DNA of 64,000 nucleotides, taken from contig NC_049983.1 of assembly GCF_000003815.2 (NCBI RefSeq), forward strand, positions 23,599,978-23,663,977, written 5' to 3'. Positions 51,400-61,559 of this stretch are shown here, one piece after another. The position numbers were made by a program, and so were the translations under genes. Every line of letters starts with the position of its first letter. Position 1 is the first letter of the stretch. The notes under the pieces were generated by a model, which made no database searches, was not told the DNA's origin, and worked only from the letters and a program-made list of their open reading frames with translations. Source of the stretch: Branchiostoma floridae (taxonomy: Eukaryota; Chordata; Leptocardii; Amphioxiformes; Branchiostomatidae).

Positions 51400-53890
51400 G
51401 TCTTCTAGTAAAATTTACATACACTTATAAAATGCTGTTCATTTTCCAATTTCCAGCTTACAGTGTTGAGTCCCCCTTTGAAGAATCTACTCCGCTACTC
51501 AGTGCAGTTTTTCAGCATGCGCGAGCGTTGCTCGGAAAGCCGACTGTCCAGTGCGCAAGATGATATTGACAAACACGGCGATCCCAGTTCCAGGCGGCAC
51601 CCGCTGAAATAAACAGCGGGTTGATTGACATCCCGCCTGTGAGGCTCACGTGAGCGGCGCTCTGGTAGTCTTCCCACCACACATTGGCCGTTGCCATGGC
51701 GCCATGCTGGCGGTAGCCGTTTGATGTGTACAGTGTGTGACAATCTATTTACTGGCTAGCCAATCGCTACGATTGGTACGAAATGAGCCGGAGACATCGA
51801 TTTTCACTGCAAATAATGAGCAACATGATTGGTTGTAAGAAACTGAAACTGAAATCCTATGTCCCACTTTCAAGTTTCTTGGAAATTCATCTGAATATGG
51901 CGAGCCAAAACACGTTGTTCAACCACGTACTTGAGCCCCCTCGTCGTCAATAAGAAGTTTTAAACATACGCAGAAATGTGACAAACGGAGAAATTTTACG
52001 ATAAATTCAAGTGATTCAGGCATTGCCAAAATTTTCGCAGTTACATATTGCCACATTTTGTGACATAATTCAGGTTGTGGGCCCTGTCCGAGTTTTATGA
52101 ATTATGGACGAGAAAATACGTCCGAGTGGGAGAACTGCTACAAATGCCTGTTTATGGTACCGCCGGGCGGTCTAATGAAGTCGACCTGCTCTCTCCTTGC
52201 AGGAAAATGTTAGTCTCTACAAGGACGTTATCTGGTAGAATGTCCTTGGTCTCTACCAGACTCCAGGTCGCTGGAAAACCGTAGAAATAGAATAAATAGA
52301 AGAGTAAGCCGGCCAGAGGAGTGTAGCCGGCCAGGGAACAGTACGCGACCTGCACAGTTTGGATTGCCCATCACGCCCATGCAGCGTTGAGTACGCGGAT
52401 CACACCTACATGTTTATCCTCTCGACCACTATTAAAGGGTAATCTGCCACGAAGTACCCGTCTTTGTATCGTATCTCGTACACTACCAAATGCCGTGCAT
52501 GCAGCATATAAAATCTTTATTGACACGACAAAAGTAAAGCGACTTTCGTAAGGTCTATAACTAAACAGACATATGAATATCTATAGGTATGAACAAGTCA
52601 TTGTTACGAAGTCTGTTCTCATGAAGAATGAATATGTTTTAGTCCTGTTTGTCTCTTTATTTTTCTCTAGCGATAAATGAGAAAAAAGTCTTAAACACGT
52701 AACAGCAGATACCGCTTGGATTATAAGTCGCAGTGGCATGGCGAATAAGAATTCGGCACGCCGTGTTTCGTTTCTAAATCACACGAACGCTATATTGTCC
52801 GTTCTGCTGTCGTGTTTGATTTGCTAACTACATTGCCCGCGCCAATAAAATCGTTGTCTTCCAAGCCCAGTGTAATAAAGTACTATAAGAAGAATAAACG
52901 ACAATGCTATTGTAGGTCACCCTGGCACCTGAGGTCTTCACCACACGACTCGGGATTGATCATGCTCGCACGGCGTTAAAACGGGCGGGGAAAAGTTACA
53001 GACCACCATTGTTTTCTGTAGAACTAAATATAATCTTTCTACCCTATGATTAAATAATTGTCTCTGGCTCTTTACAAATAAGACGACATTGAGTTGCGCT
53101 ACGTTTCGACTGACTGTCATTGTACCAAGCGACGATTCTGTCCAAATGTGCAATAATACGGGAGATAATGTTGAAAATGTATTTAGCACCTTTATTGCCT
53201 TTCATGGCGTCCGGCATTATCTCGCCTTGTGGACAATACCTAACATGATTTGTGAAGTGCAATATTTTGAATGTTTCTCACTTACCAAAATTTCCACCAT
53301 CGTTTGGAGTCAAAGCGCATGCTTTGGCCGGAAAGGAACTTGTGAGCAGTACCTGGTTGGATCACCTGTTGGACGACCTGCAGCAGCGAGACTTCAATCG
53401 ACTCTCTGAAAACGTGTTGAGTTTGACCAGTAATATTCCCCTTGACATTATATCAAGAAAGTGGGACTAAAAACAAGTACAGTGCTGTGTGACACGCTGG
53501 AGTACGGTATCCAAAACAGGACACGGGTAACGGTTAGCCGAACATCTAACGCCACCATTTTATATGCATATTGTTGATAGAAGCGTTAGAACTACTTTAT
53601 CTGTACTTAGCTTTAAGAGCACAAACGTACAATAAAAATTCGAAAATATATTACTCGTTAGTCGAAGCGACGACTGGATCAAGAAACGCCGTGGATGGCT
53701 GCATCCAGCACGTTACACTTACAGAAGGAGAGACTATGCACTACCCGTGCGTCGTAAATTGATAGGGGTTGGGGATGGTGACGCACAATCTAGGGGTCGG
53801 TGTCATGTTCCCCTGAGAAATTTGGACGCTTCATCCTTCGTAATATGAAAGGTTTAATAGACTTAGAGAACTGCCCTGGATCGGGCCAGG
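51400..53890. other. No gene recognised
   Basis: Moderately GC-rich sequence with several short frames but no splice-consistent protein domain. GTCTCTACCAGACT and GCCGGCCAG(A/G)G at 52240-52335 recur near 61740-61850 and 62050, suggesting a dispersed repeat. Confidence 0.4.
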
Positions 53891-54020
53891 GACAGGCGGA
53901 TCTCAGGACACGCAACAGTGCTTCCCGAACCGTTCTGAACGTTCGGACCGGCTATCACGATTATTGTCAGCAGGGTGTCAAGCTTGAAAGACTCCCCTGT
54001 CTGCCCCTGGGGATAACATG
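53880..54020. repeat. Dispersed repeat of about 140 bp, copy 1
   Basis: Shares AGGCGGATCT, GATTATTGTCAGCAGGG, GTCAAGCTT and CTGCCCCTGGGGATAA with copy 2 at 54770-54915. Confidence 0.75.
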
Positions 54021-54769
54021 AGCATTGCGCGTGCGTCGCGGTCATTTCAAATTGAAAACTCATCACTAAACCGTTTCCTGATGTCCTGTGTTATTTTTCC
54101 GCTTTTTAGTCTTATACTAAGGCTAAATGTACAGACTATCATGGATAAGTTGGAAGAGGTGTCGCGTGAGGGGTTTGTACGTTGTCGTTTCGGGTCAGGA
54201 TGCATCAAACTGCCATGGAGAGATGGAAAAGGACTAGCAACACAAACAATTTGTGTGGAATTATGTTCTGGTGCTGTTCCAACCGACTGCCGAAACTTCC
54301 GTGGAATACGAACGGACTGGAATACAAACATCCCTTCTTGTTCAAGACTGAACTGGTAAGAAACTGTTTTACATCGTTTAGCTGTGTTACCAAGTGTGTT
54401 AGATGTGAATCAACAGCACAGTCAAAATCCTGGCTAACTGAAGTATCCATGTATTTTTTCCGCACTTACTGGGACTCCTGGGGGCTGTATTATGCACAAT
54501 GTTGTTCAGCGCCCATTTTCGTGGAAACACAGCGGTATGACGTAATTTTCACTTGTTGCATCAAAGAGGAAGTCATGTTTCCACGTACCGTTGCAAATTA
54601 TATCATAAATATAACCTTCTCGGCGAAGATAATGATGTGATTATGATCGTCTTACAATTTCCGCATACACCACTGATCGGAGGTAATTTTAAATCCATGA
54701 CGAAGGTAACGAAGTTGTTTCCTCAATGTCCCGGGTTTGATAAAACCTCCCTGGTTGGGGGCAACGTTC

Positions 54770-54915
54770 TCACGGGTCGGACCTGTCGGAGCCAGGCGGA
54801 TCTCTGGACACGCCACAGTAAATCCCGAACCGTTTGAACCGTTCGGACGGGCTATCGGGATTATTGTCAGCAGGGAGTCAAGCTTTAGAAACTCGCCTGC
54901 CTGCCCCTGGGGATA
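54770..54915. repeat. Dispersed repeat of about 140 bp, copy 2
   Basis: Same orientation as copy 1. Centre CCCGAACCGTTTGAACCGTT, ends CCTGCCCCTGGGGATAA. Confidence 0.75.
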
Positions 54916-55597
54916 AAACCTGTGAAATTCCAGCGAAGTTGTTTTCTTCTCTGTACTTCAGTAGCGTATCTTGGCTGTGTACATGCACAATGTTGTGTAA
55001 CAACTAAACGCACAGAACAAAGACTAAACTGTAGACTAAGCGTAATCTGAATTAGCACGTCAGGTGTCCATGTCCATGCTTCATATAGAGTAAAGAGAGT
55101 AGAGTACAACTACAACTGAAAAATATTAATATCAACGTTCCATAGAATTACTTCTCCTCACCATGGCATACTAGTAACTTCCTCCCAAGGACGTTATATC
55201 CATGTCCTCACGAGCGGAATTTCCTCGACAATAATCCTCCCCGTTTAATATTGTTCCTCCTTACAAACTTTTCAAAAAGCGTTTATTCACTTGTGCCGCA
55301 AGTAAAGATTTCGCCTGCTATTCACACATGTGCCTTTGACGGGCATAAAAATCTATCAAGCGATGTGAAAGTTGAAACGTCTACGGCGTAGGTTAACAAT
55401 AATCCTCTAGGGTGACGTCTTTTAATCTCTACTCATTCAATCAACATTGTATGATAACACTCGTGGTACTTCTGAAGCCTTCTGAATATCGTTGGTTTTA
55501 CAAAAGTTAATGAAATCACATGCACAATAACTATACACTAGAGACAAGCAGATTTTACATCCTATTTGCTTTGCTGAATAATTTAAGTAGATTCTAG
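54916..55597. other. No gene seen
   Basis: AT-rich unique sequence; no repeat or coding exon recognised. Confidence 0.4.
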
Positions 55598-55884
55598 ACT
55601 TACGGCCGAAGCTCAAAGGTGCGGCCGGACGTTGGTGATTTTGCCACCCTTCCAGAAATTGGAGACCCGTTGTAGTGTGACATTTTGATTCCTGCCCTAC
55701 GAATCGGTCTGGTAGGCGGCTGTCCCCGGAGACCAGTTTTGCTGGGATTAGGACAGAAGGAAAGCTTTACGGGAACACCGGCCAGTCTTGTCAAAAGTCG
55801 CTTACAAGTGCGCAAAGTAAATTTACTGACGAAAGATTCCAATAATAACTGTGCAGACGTTTTATAATACGGACAGCATGACAC
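55598..55884 (-). CDS. Possible first exon of an unrecognised gene
   Basis: From ATG at 55882-55884 it is open through LLTRLAGVPVKLSFCPNPSK to SGRVAKSPTSGRTFELRP and a good donor GTAAGT. The first 50 residues are basic and hydroxylated with no acidic run, like a mitochondrial targeting peptide, though a second ATG (MSHYNGSP, about 55683) could be the start instead. It ends in phase 2, which does not fit the Death exon. Family unknown. Confidence 0.35.
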
Positions 55885-56809
55885 CCAGCTAGCGGAGATG
55901 GTTGCTAATTATTTTGTCGGTCGCCACGCGATGATGGACAGCGGCACGCCTCTATACCTAAAGTTTCGCGCTGTGTGGGTGTGGCCTAGCCACTGGCTCG
56001 CAAATTGATATCTGGATCGTATTTTCCCGTCTTTGAATAACTTGCTCGTGAAAAAAGGCAAGAAACACAAAGGAAATGGGTATAATGACGACATCATTCT
56101 TAGTGGTATTCCTGTCGATGGATGTGCAAACTGTGCCAAAAATTAACATGTGGAACGTAAAATAAACAACAAACAACGAGTTATAGACATGTGCGCACTT
56201 GTCGGGCGGCTGTCCCAAAGGACCGGGAGGCTTCAATCAAGTGTGGGAGAGTTCAATTCACGTATGGGGGCCAGCACCTATATCAAAACTAGTCTTATTT
56301 TAGACACGTAGAATGATATTTTGTGGCACTAGATTAACATATATTACCATTCAATATTTAGATACAACTTTCTTTCAACAAAATACAATGAAGTTCAACA
56401 CACACCAACAAAATGTTTGGCTTCTTCATAGGATCGTCTTCTTGTTTACGTTTGAGATGGGGTCACTGAACCCTCGCCGCCGCTGGGTGCGTAACGTGCC
56501 TAGCGTTGGCATGAATATATTAGGGCATTCAATGATGTTTATAAATGAATCTTCTAGATTATGGACTTGAATGTATATCATATATTAGTGATAGTGTCTC
56601 CAACACATGTTTGGTAACCACGCTTCAGTCGGAAAGACATCAGAAATCCATTACTTACGCTTTGTACATGGTTTGTGCGGGCAATCAAATGTTTCCTGGG
56701 ACTCCGCACGCACATAACGTCAAAGTGAGGGCACATGTGATTTACATTGATTGTCTTGCGGCTGGTGTCATTCTGTAACTTCAAGCCGTCATTAATGATT
56801 TCACATTCA
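55885..56809. other. No gene seen; possible promoter flank
   Basis: If the exon at 55598-55884 is real, its promoter lies here. No TATA box was recognised. Confidence 0.35.
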
Positions 56810-56814
56810 GTGTC

Positions 56815-57588
56815 CAGGGCTCGAAATACCACATGCATATGCAAGTTTGTGCAAGTAAAATTGGTGTGGTGCAAGTAAGTTTAGACCAAACTTGCACCAG
56901 TGCAAGTTACTTTTGTCCTCTAATACCTGACATTAGAAAAAGCTTACACACACCAAGAATATTGTCTGTCATTGACAGGTAAAAGAAAATAACACTGAAT
57001 AAAGAAAAGCCTAAATTTGTTATTTCTAAATTTGGTTAGACATCCAGGTAAACTATTTTTTTTAGACAAATCCATCTCTACAATGCTAATGATTCCTATG
57101 GTGCTGTCTTACCTTGATTTGCATATGAGTTACATTTGCATACTACTTAGTGACTTTAATATGTTCAACTGGTTTTTCCAGTTATATGTATTGTATTGAG
57201 TTGTTCTACCACTTCATTCTGGAGATGCTTAAGACTAGTTACTGTGATGGATGTCACTCGAAGAGTCCAGAAGAAATCTATGGATCTTATCGAGTTGTAG
57301 ACATTGAATTGTCTTTAATTGAGCCTAAATTCACTGTTTTTATGAAACAGTTTGTACAATTTCAAACCAAAAATAAAATACGCTACGGAAAAACAAATAT
57401 CCAAACATGTGGTCTTTACCGGTATGTATCCCCATTTGCTCAACTACATTTGCAAATTTTCAGAAGAGGAGATAAGGGGTTAACAGTTCACTATTTTGGG
57501 TTGTGCAAGTAAGTTTCTTTTGGTGCAAGTTACCTTTGGCTTAACTTGCACAGGTGCAAGTTGACTGAAAAGTGTATTTCGAGCCCTG
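56815..57588. mobile_element. hAT-like non-autonomous transposon with 5-bp duplication
   Basis: Ends CAGGGCTCGAAATAC inverted at both termini, flanked by GTGTC at 56810-56814 and 57589-57593. Sub-terminal GTGCAAGT motifs recur several times in both orientations. No transposase frame. Confidence 0.8.
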
Positions 57589-57649
57589 GTGTCTATAGGA
57601 GCACTGGCGGCAGAGGGATGAATTGCATTCAAATTCTTTCTATTTTGTA

Positions 57650-58145
57650 TCGGCATTCCGGCGGTTCAGACCGTCCGAACTGTTTGGGCAGCGATTTCCA
57701 CCTCACAACAGCACGATTTTACGCATTCCACGGGTGTTTGGGAGGTGCAGTTGCCATGTAAATTGGTGGTTCGCAGACGTCCGAACCGGCGCCCCGCGGT
57801 GCTCTGCACGCCCCCAGACGGTTCGGATCGCTTTGTTGCTATGGGAACCGCCCGTTCGGCCGTCCGGCCCGGGCGGAGCCGTACCGGCTCGAACCGTTCG
57901 AACGGCCCGCTCCAGGCCGCCGCCCGAAAGCGTTCGAACCATGCCGTCCGGGACCAGTCCGGGACGTAGTCCGGGCTAGTCCAAGCGGCCAATCTGGACG
58001 CTTTTTGGCCGTTCGAACCGTTCTGCGAACTGTCGAGCGTCCGTCCCGTCCGACCGACCCGTCCGACCCCCGGACTATTGCATGGTTCGAACTGACGGTT
58101 CATGCCGGTTCGGACTAGTCCGGGACGGGCAAATTTTCACACAGG
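57650..58145. repeat. GC-rich dispersed repeat with GGTTCGAACC motifs
   Basis: Multiple CCGTTCGAAC/GTTCGAACGG blocks, ending AAATTTTCACACAG, the inverted counterpart of the starts of the 615-bp units at 50156 and 50771. Confidence 0.65.
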
Positions 58146-58225
58146 TGGATATGATTTTAGAAATTGTCAGACATTTCAGATGGCATCATCAATTATCTAA
58201 TCATAACCTGAGTTATACCTGGATG

Positions 58226-58567
58226 CAGGGCTCTAGCCAGCTCGAATTTTTTTTCCGTCAGCCAATTTCCATTGTCGCGAAAACACTATTCCAGGAGTTA
58301 GAGGGACTGAACTGAGACCTCGAAAAACAGGTTTTTAATGAGATTATAGTATGCAAAAGGGCGCCGACACACATTGTCAACAATCATAACAATAGCAAAA
58401 CAAACAGCGTGTGGCTTTTACGGCCGTGGATGGCATCCCCAAGCCGCCTGTAGCTTCCACCAAGGATTTCTGTCCGTCAAGGTTGACGGATTGCTTTTAC
58501 AATTTTTTCGTCACACGCAGCAAATTTCCGTCAATTGACGGAAAAACGGACGCTGGCTAGAGCCCTG
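58226..58567. mobile_element. hAT-like non-autonomous element, copy 1
   Basis: CAGGGCTCTAGCCAGC at the left end and its inverse at the right end. Internal CCGTCAATTGACGG palindrome and CAAGGTTGACGGA. Inverted relative to 61195-61533. The right flank runs into an assembly gap, so its target duplication cannot be read. Confidence 0.8.
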
Positions 58568-58571
58568 CTTG

Positions 58572-59401
58572 NNNNNNNNNNNNNNNNNNNNNNNNNNNNN
58601 NNNNNNNNNNNNNNNNNNNNNNNNNNNNNNNNNNNNNNNNNNNNNNNNNNNNNNNNNNNNNNNNNNNNNNNNNNNNNNNNNNNNNNNNNNNNNNNNNNNN
58701 NNNNNNNNNNNNNNNNNNNNNNNNNNNNNNNNNNNNNNNNNNNNNNNNNNNNNNNNNNNNNNNNNNNNNNNNNNNNNNNNNNNNNNNNNNNNNNNNNNNN
58801 NNNNNNNNNNNNNNNNNNNNNNNNNNNNNNNNNNNNNNNNNNNNNNNNNNNNNNNNNNNNNNNNNNNNNNNNNNNNNNNNNNNNNNNNNNNNNNNNNNNN
58901 NNNNNNNNNNNNNNNNNNNNNNNNNNNNNNNNNNNNNNNNNNNNNNNNNNNNNNNNNNNNNNNNNNNNNNNNNNNNNNNNNNNNNNNNNNNNNNNNNNNN
59001 NNNNNNNNNNNNNNNNNNNNNNNNNNNNNNNNNNNNNNNNNNNNNNNNNNNNNNNNNNNNNNNNNNNNNNNNNNNNNNNNNNNNNNNNNNNNNNNNNNNN
59101 NNNNNNNNNNNNNNNNNNNNNNNNNNNNNNNNNNNNNNNNNNNNNNNNNNNNNNNNNNNNNNNNNNNNNNNNNNNNNNNNNNNNNNNNNNNNNNNNNNNN
59201 NNNNNNNNNNNNNNNNNNNNNNNNNNNNNNNNNNNNNNNNNNNNNNNNNNNNNNNNNNNNNNNNNNNNNNNNNNNNNNNNNNNNNNNNNNNNNNNNNNNN
59301 NNNNNNNNNNNNNNNNNNNNNNNNNNNNNNNNNNNNNNNNNNNNNNNNNNNNNNNNNNNNNNNNNNNNNNNNNNNNNNNNNNNNNNNNNNNNNNNNNNNN
59401 N
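58572..59401. other. Assembly gap (N)
   Basis: 830 unresolved bases. Long frames across this stretch are artefacts. Confidence 0.98.
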
Positions 59402-59454
59402 ATAACCAAATTCTCAAGTTATGATGTCCACAAATATCGCGGAAACACAAACAC

Positions 59455-59512
59455 ACATACAGACACACACACACACACACAGACAAACACACACACACAC
59501 ACAGACACACTC
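59455..59512. repeat. (AC)n microsatellite
   Basis: Interrupted ACAC tract. Confidence 0.9.
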
Positions 59513-59673
59513 AAAACTATACCTCCATTTTTCATGGAGGTAACTAGATAACGAAGGGTTCCGCGTTTAGCCTGCTAAACATAAGGTGGTTTGTATATGA
59601 ATGGTGCCCTAGCTAGTAAACAGTTTTTAACCTAGTACCCTGAACATTGTACTTCCCTTATACCCTTTGGGTT

Positions 59674-59773
59674 NNNNNNNNNNNNNNNNNNNNNNNNNNN
59701 NNNNNNNNNNNNNNNNNNNNNNNNNNNNNNNNNNNNNNNNNNNNNNNNNNNNNNNNNNNNNNNNNNNNNNNNN
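59674..59773. other. Assembly gap (100 N)
   Basis: It separates the membrane-anchor exon from whatever follows on the minus strand. Confidence 0.98.
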
Positions 59774-59830
59774 TCTACTCACCAAATAAAAACCAAATAC
59801 ATGTAATCAATTAGAAGTCGACAGACTCAC

Positions 59831-60100
59831 CTCTCTACCCTTCAGAACGTTGACGTACCCACTCAGCGGGTTGGTAACATTGAACGGTGCCGGGTGGACC
59901 GGGCCGGGGGGTCTAGTAGGGCCGGCGGTCGTGTTCGGGATGGGGGTTGGGACTTCGGTTGGTTGTGAAAGTCTTTTAATCAGTTCAGCGTGACACAGCG
60001 GCTGGGTTCTGAGTTCTCCGAGATAAAAGTACGTGGGGAAGTATACAAAGTTGCAGAGAATGAATCCCACGACTAGACCAATCACGAGGGGTCTTTTGCC
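59831..60100 (-). CDS. Membrane-anchor and stem exon of a type II (Golgi-type) protein
   Basis: 270 bp, 90 codons, phase 0, acceptor ATATAG, donor GTGAGT. GKRPLVIGLVVGFILCNFVY gives a basic residue pair followed by one membrane helix. Then comes a luminal-type stem rich in Pro/Thr (QPTEVPTPIPNTTAGPTRPP) with NTT and NVT glycosylation sequons. This is the usual N-terminus of Golgi glycosyltransferases. The catalytic exons would lie to the left, in or beyond the gaps. The exact family is not recognised. Confidence 0.55.
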
Positions 60101-60339
60101 CTATATATGGATGACAAAAAGTAAAGTGAGCTGTGATTGGTTCACATGGAATCGTAATGTAAAATGAAACAAATAAACTAGAACAAATTGCTGTCAATCA
60201 TAAAGACAGATGAACGAGGGGTGGTCTGCCAAGCATCCTTACAATAAAAAAAATAATAACTCAAAATAAATATTTGAAACCAAAATACTGAGGGTGACTT
60301 CAATCTTTATCTACATTTAGCAATCATTCCTAGTTTTAA

Positions 60340-61085
60340 TAGGCTTACTTCAAAACCTGGGCCCGGCCGGGCAGCTTTCGGGGACGAAAAGTATTATATA
60401 AAAGACACAAAATAACCACACAAGACGTAAAGAGAGTATTCATGGGTATTATTTGTGTATATTTTTACGTAACGTTTCTGCATTTCGTTTCTACGAACAG
60501 ACCTGCTGGGCCCCGGTTTGGAAATGTGACTTTAGCCTTAAAAAGGGCCTTTTGGGTCACTATCAGTTTCCTATTTGTGGAGGGATACTGCAACCAGTAC
60601 CTCAACAGATTAAATGCGATTTGAACTCTGACCTTATAATTAGCACACCGCGTGTCATTATACATAATTGTGAGTTCTTTTTTTTTTAGAAATTGTTTGT
60701 GTCAGTGAACAAATACAATAGTCCGTCGATCCATATCTTCTCTATGTAAATTACCAAAGCATGGTATTAAGCCTCGCAGTAATCGTATATCATCACATTT
60801 GTTGCATCTAAAGCTTCTAGTATGACTGTATGTTCATATTGTAAAGTTTGCACATTCGAAGTTTCGCAAGGCGGGTTTGGCGCCATCTAAGACAAAATAG
60901 GTCACATTTCCAAACCGGGGCCTGGTCGGGATGTTTTAAGAAACGAAAAATTAAGATCAAGGAGCTATACACAAATTACACCCATGAATATTACTTTGAC
61001 ATTTTGTGTATTTTGATGTCTTTTATATCATTCCTTCCCGAAAGCTACCCGGTCGGACCCCGGTTTGGATATGTGACATAGGCCT
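60340..61085. mobile_element. Fold-back element with inverted arms of about 190 bp
   Basis: 60340-60540 and 60890-61085 are inverted relatives: GGCCGGGCAGCTTTCGG..., TATAAAAGACA, ATTCATGGGT, ATTTGTGTATA and GCCCCGGTTTGGAAATGTGAC. The centre is non-coding. Confidence 0.7.
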
Positions 61086-61101
61086 AACTGGCCCGGAGTG
61101 C

Positions 61102-61550
61102 TAGCCTGGTATCCAGCCGTAATATAGCTTGTCTCTTCTCTCCTCTCTGGCCAGAGAGGAGAGAAGAGACTCGGAAGCTATATTACGGCTGGATCAGGGG
61201 TCTAGCCAGCGTCCGTTTTTCTGTCAATTGACGGAAATGTGCTGCGTCTGACGGAAAAATTTTAAAACCAATCCGTCAACCTTGACGGACAAAAATCCTT
61301 GGTGGAAGCTACAGGCGGCTTGGGGACGCCGTCCACGGCCGTAAAAGCCACACACTGTTTGTTTTGCTATTGTTATGATTGTTGACAATGTGTGTCGGCG
61401 CCCTTTCGCATACAATAATCTCATTAAAACCCGTTTTTCAAGGTCTCAGTTCAGTCCTTCTAATTAATTTTCGCGGTTTTCGCGACGATTGTAATTGGCT
61501 GACGGAAAAAATTTCGAGCTGGCTAAAGCCCTGGGCTGGATACCAGGCTA
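61102..61550. mobile_element. Palindromic MULE-like MITE with 9-bp duplication, split by a hAT insertion
   Basis: TAGCCTGGTATCCAGCCGTA and its inverse close a hairpin (also CTCTCCTCTCTGG/CCAGAGAGGAGAG at the tip). CCGGAGTGC is duplicated at 61093-61101 and 61551-61559. Without the inner insertion the element is about 102 bp. Confidence 0.8.
61195..61533. mobile_element. hAT-like non-autonomous element, copy 2, nested
   Basis: Starts CAGGGGTCTAGCCAGC, ends GCTGGCTAAAGCCCTG, with an 8-bp duplication GGCTGGAT at 61187-61194 and 61534-61541. Inverted relative of 58226-58567. Confidence 0.9.
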
Positions 61551-61559
61551 CCGGAGTGC

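Noticed and set aside
58531-59551. Long frames of about 280-340 codons
   Set aside because: They are made almost entirely of N from the assembly gap.
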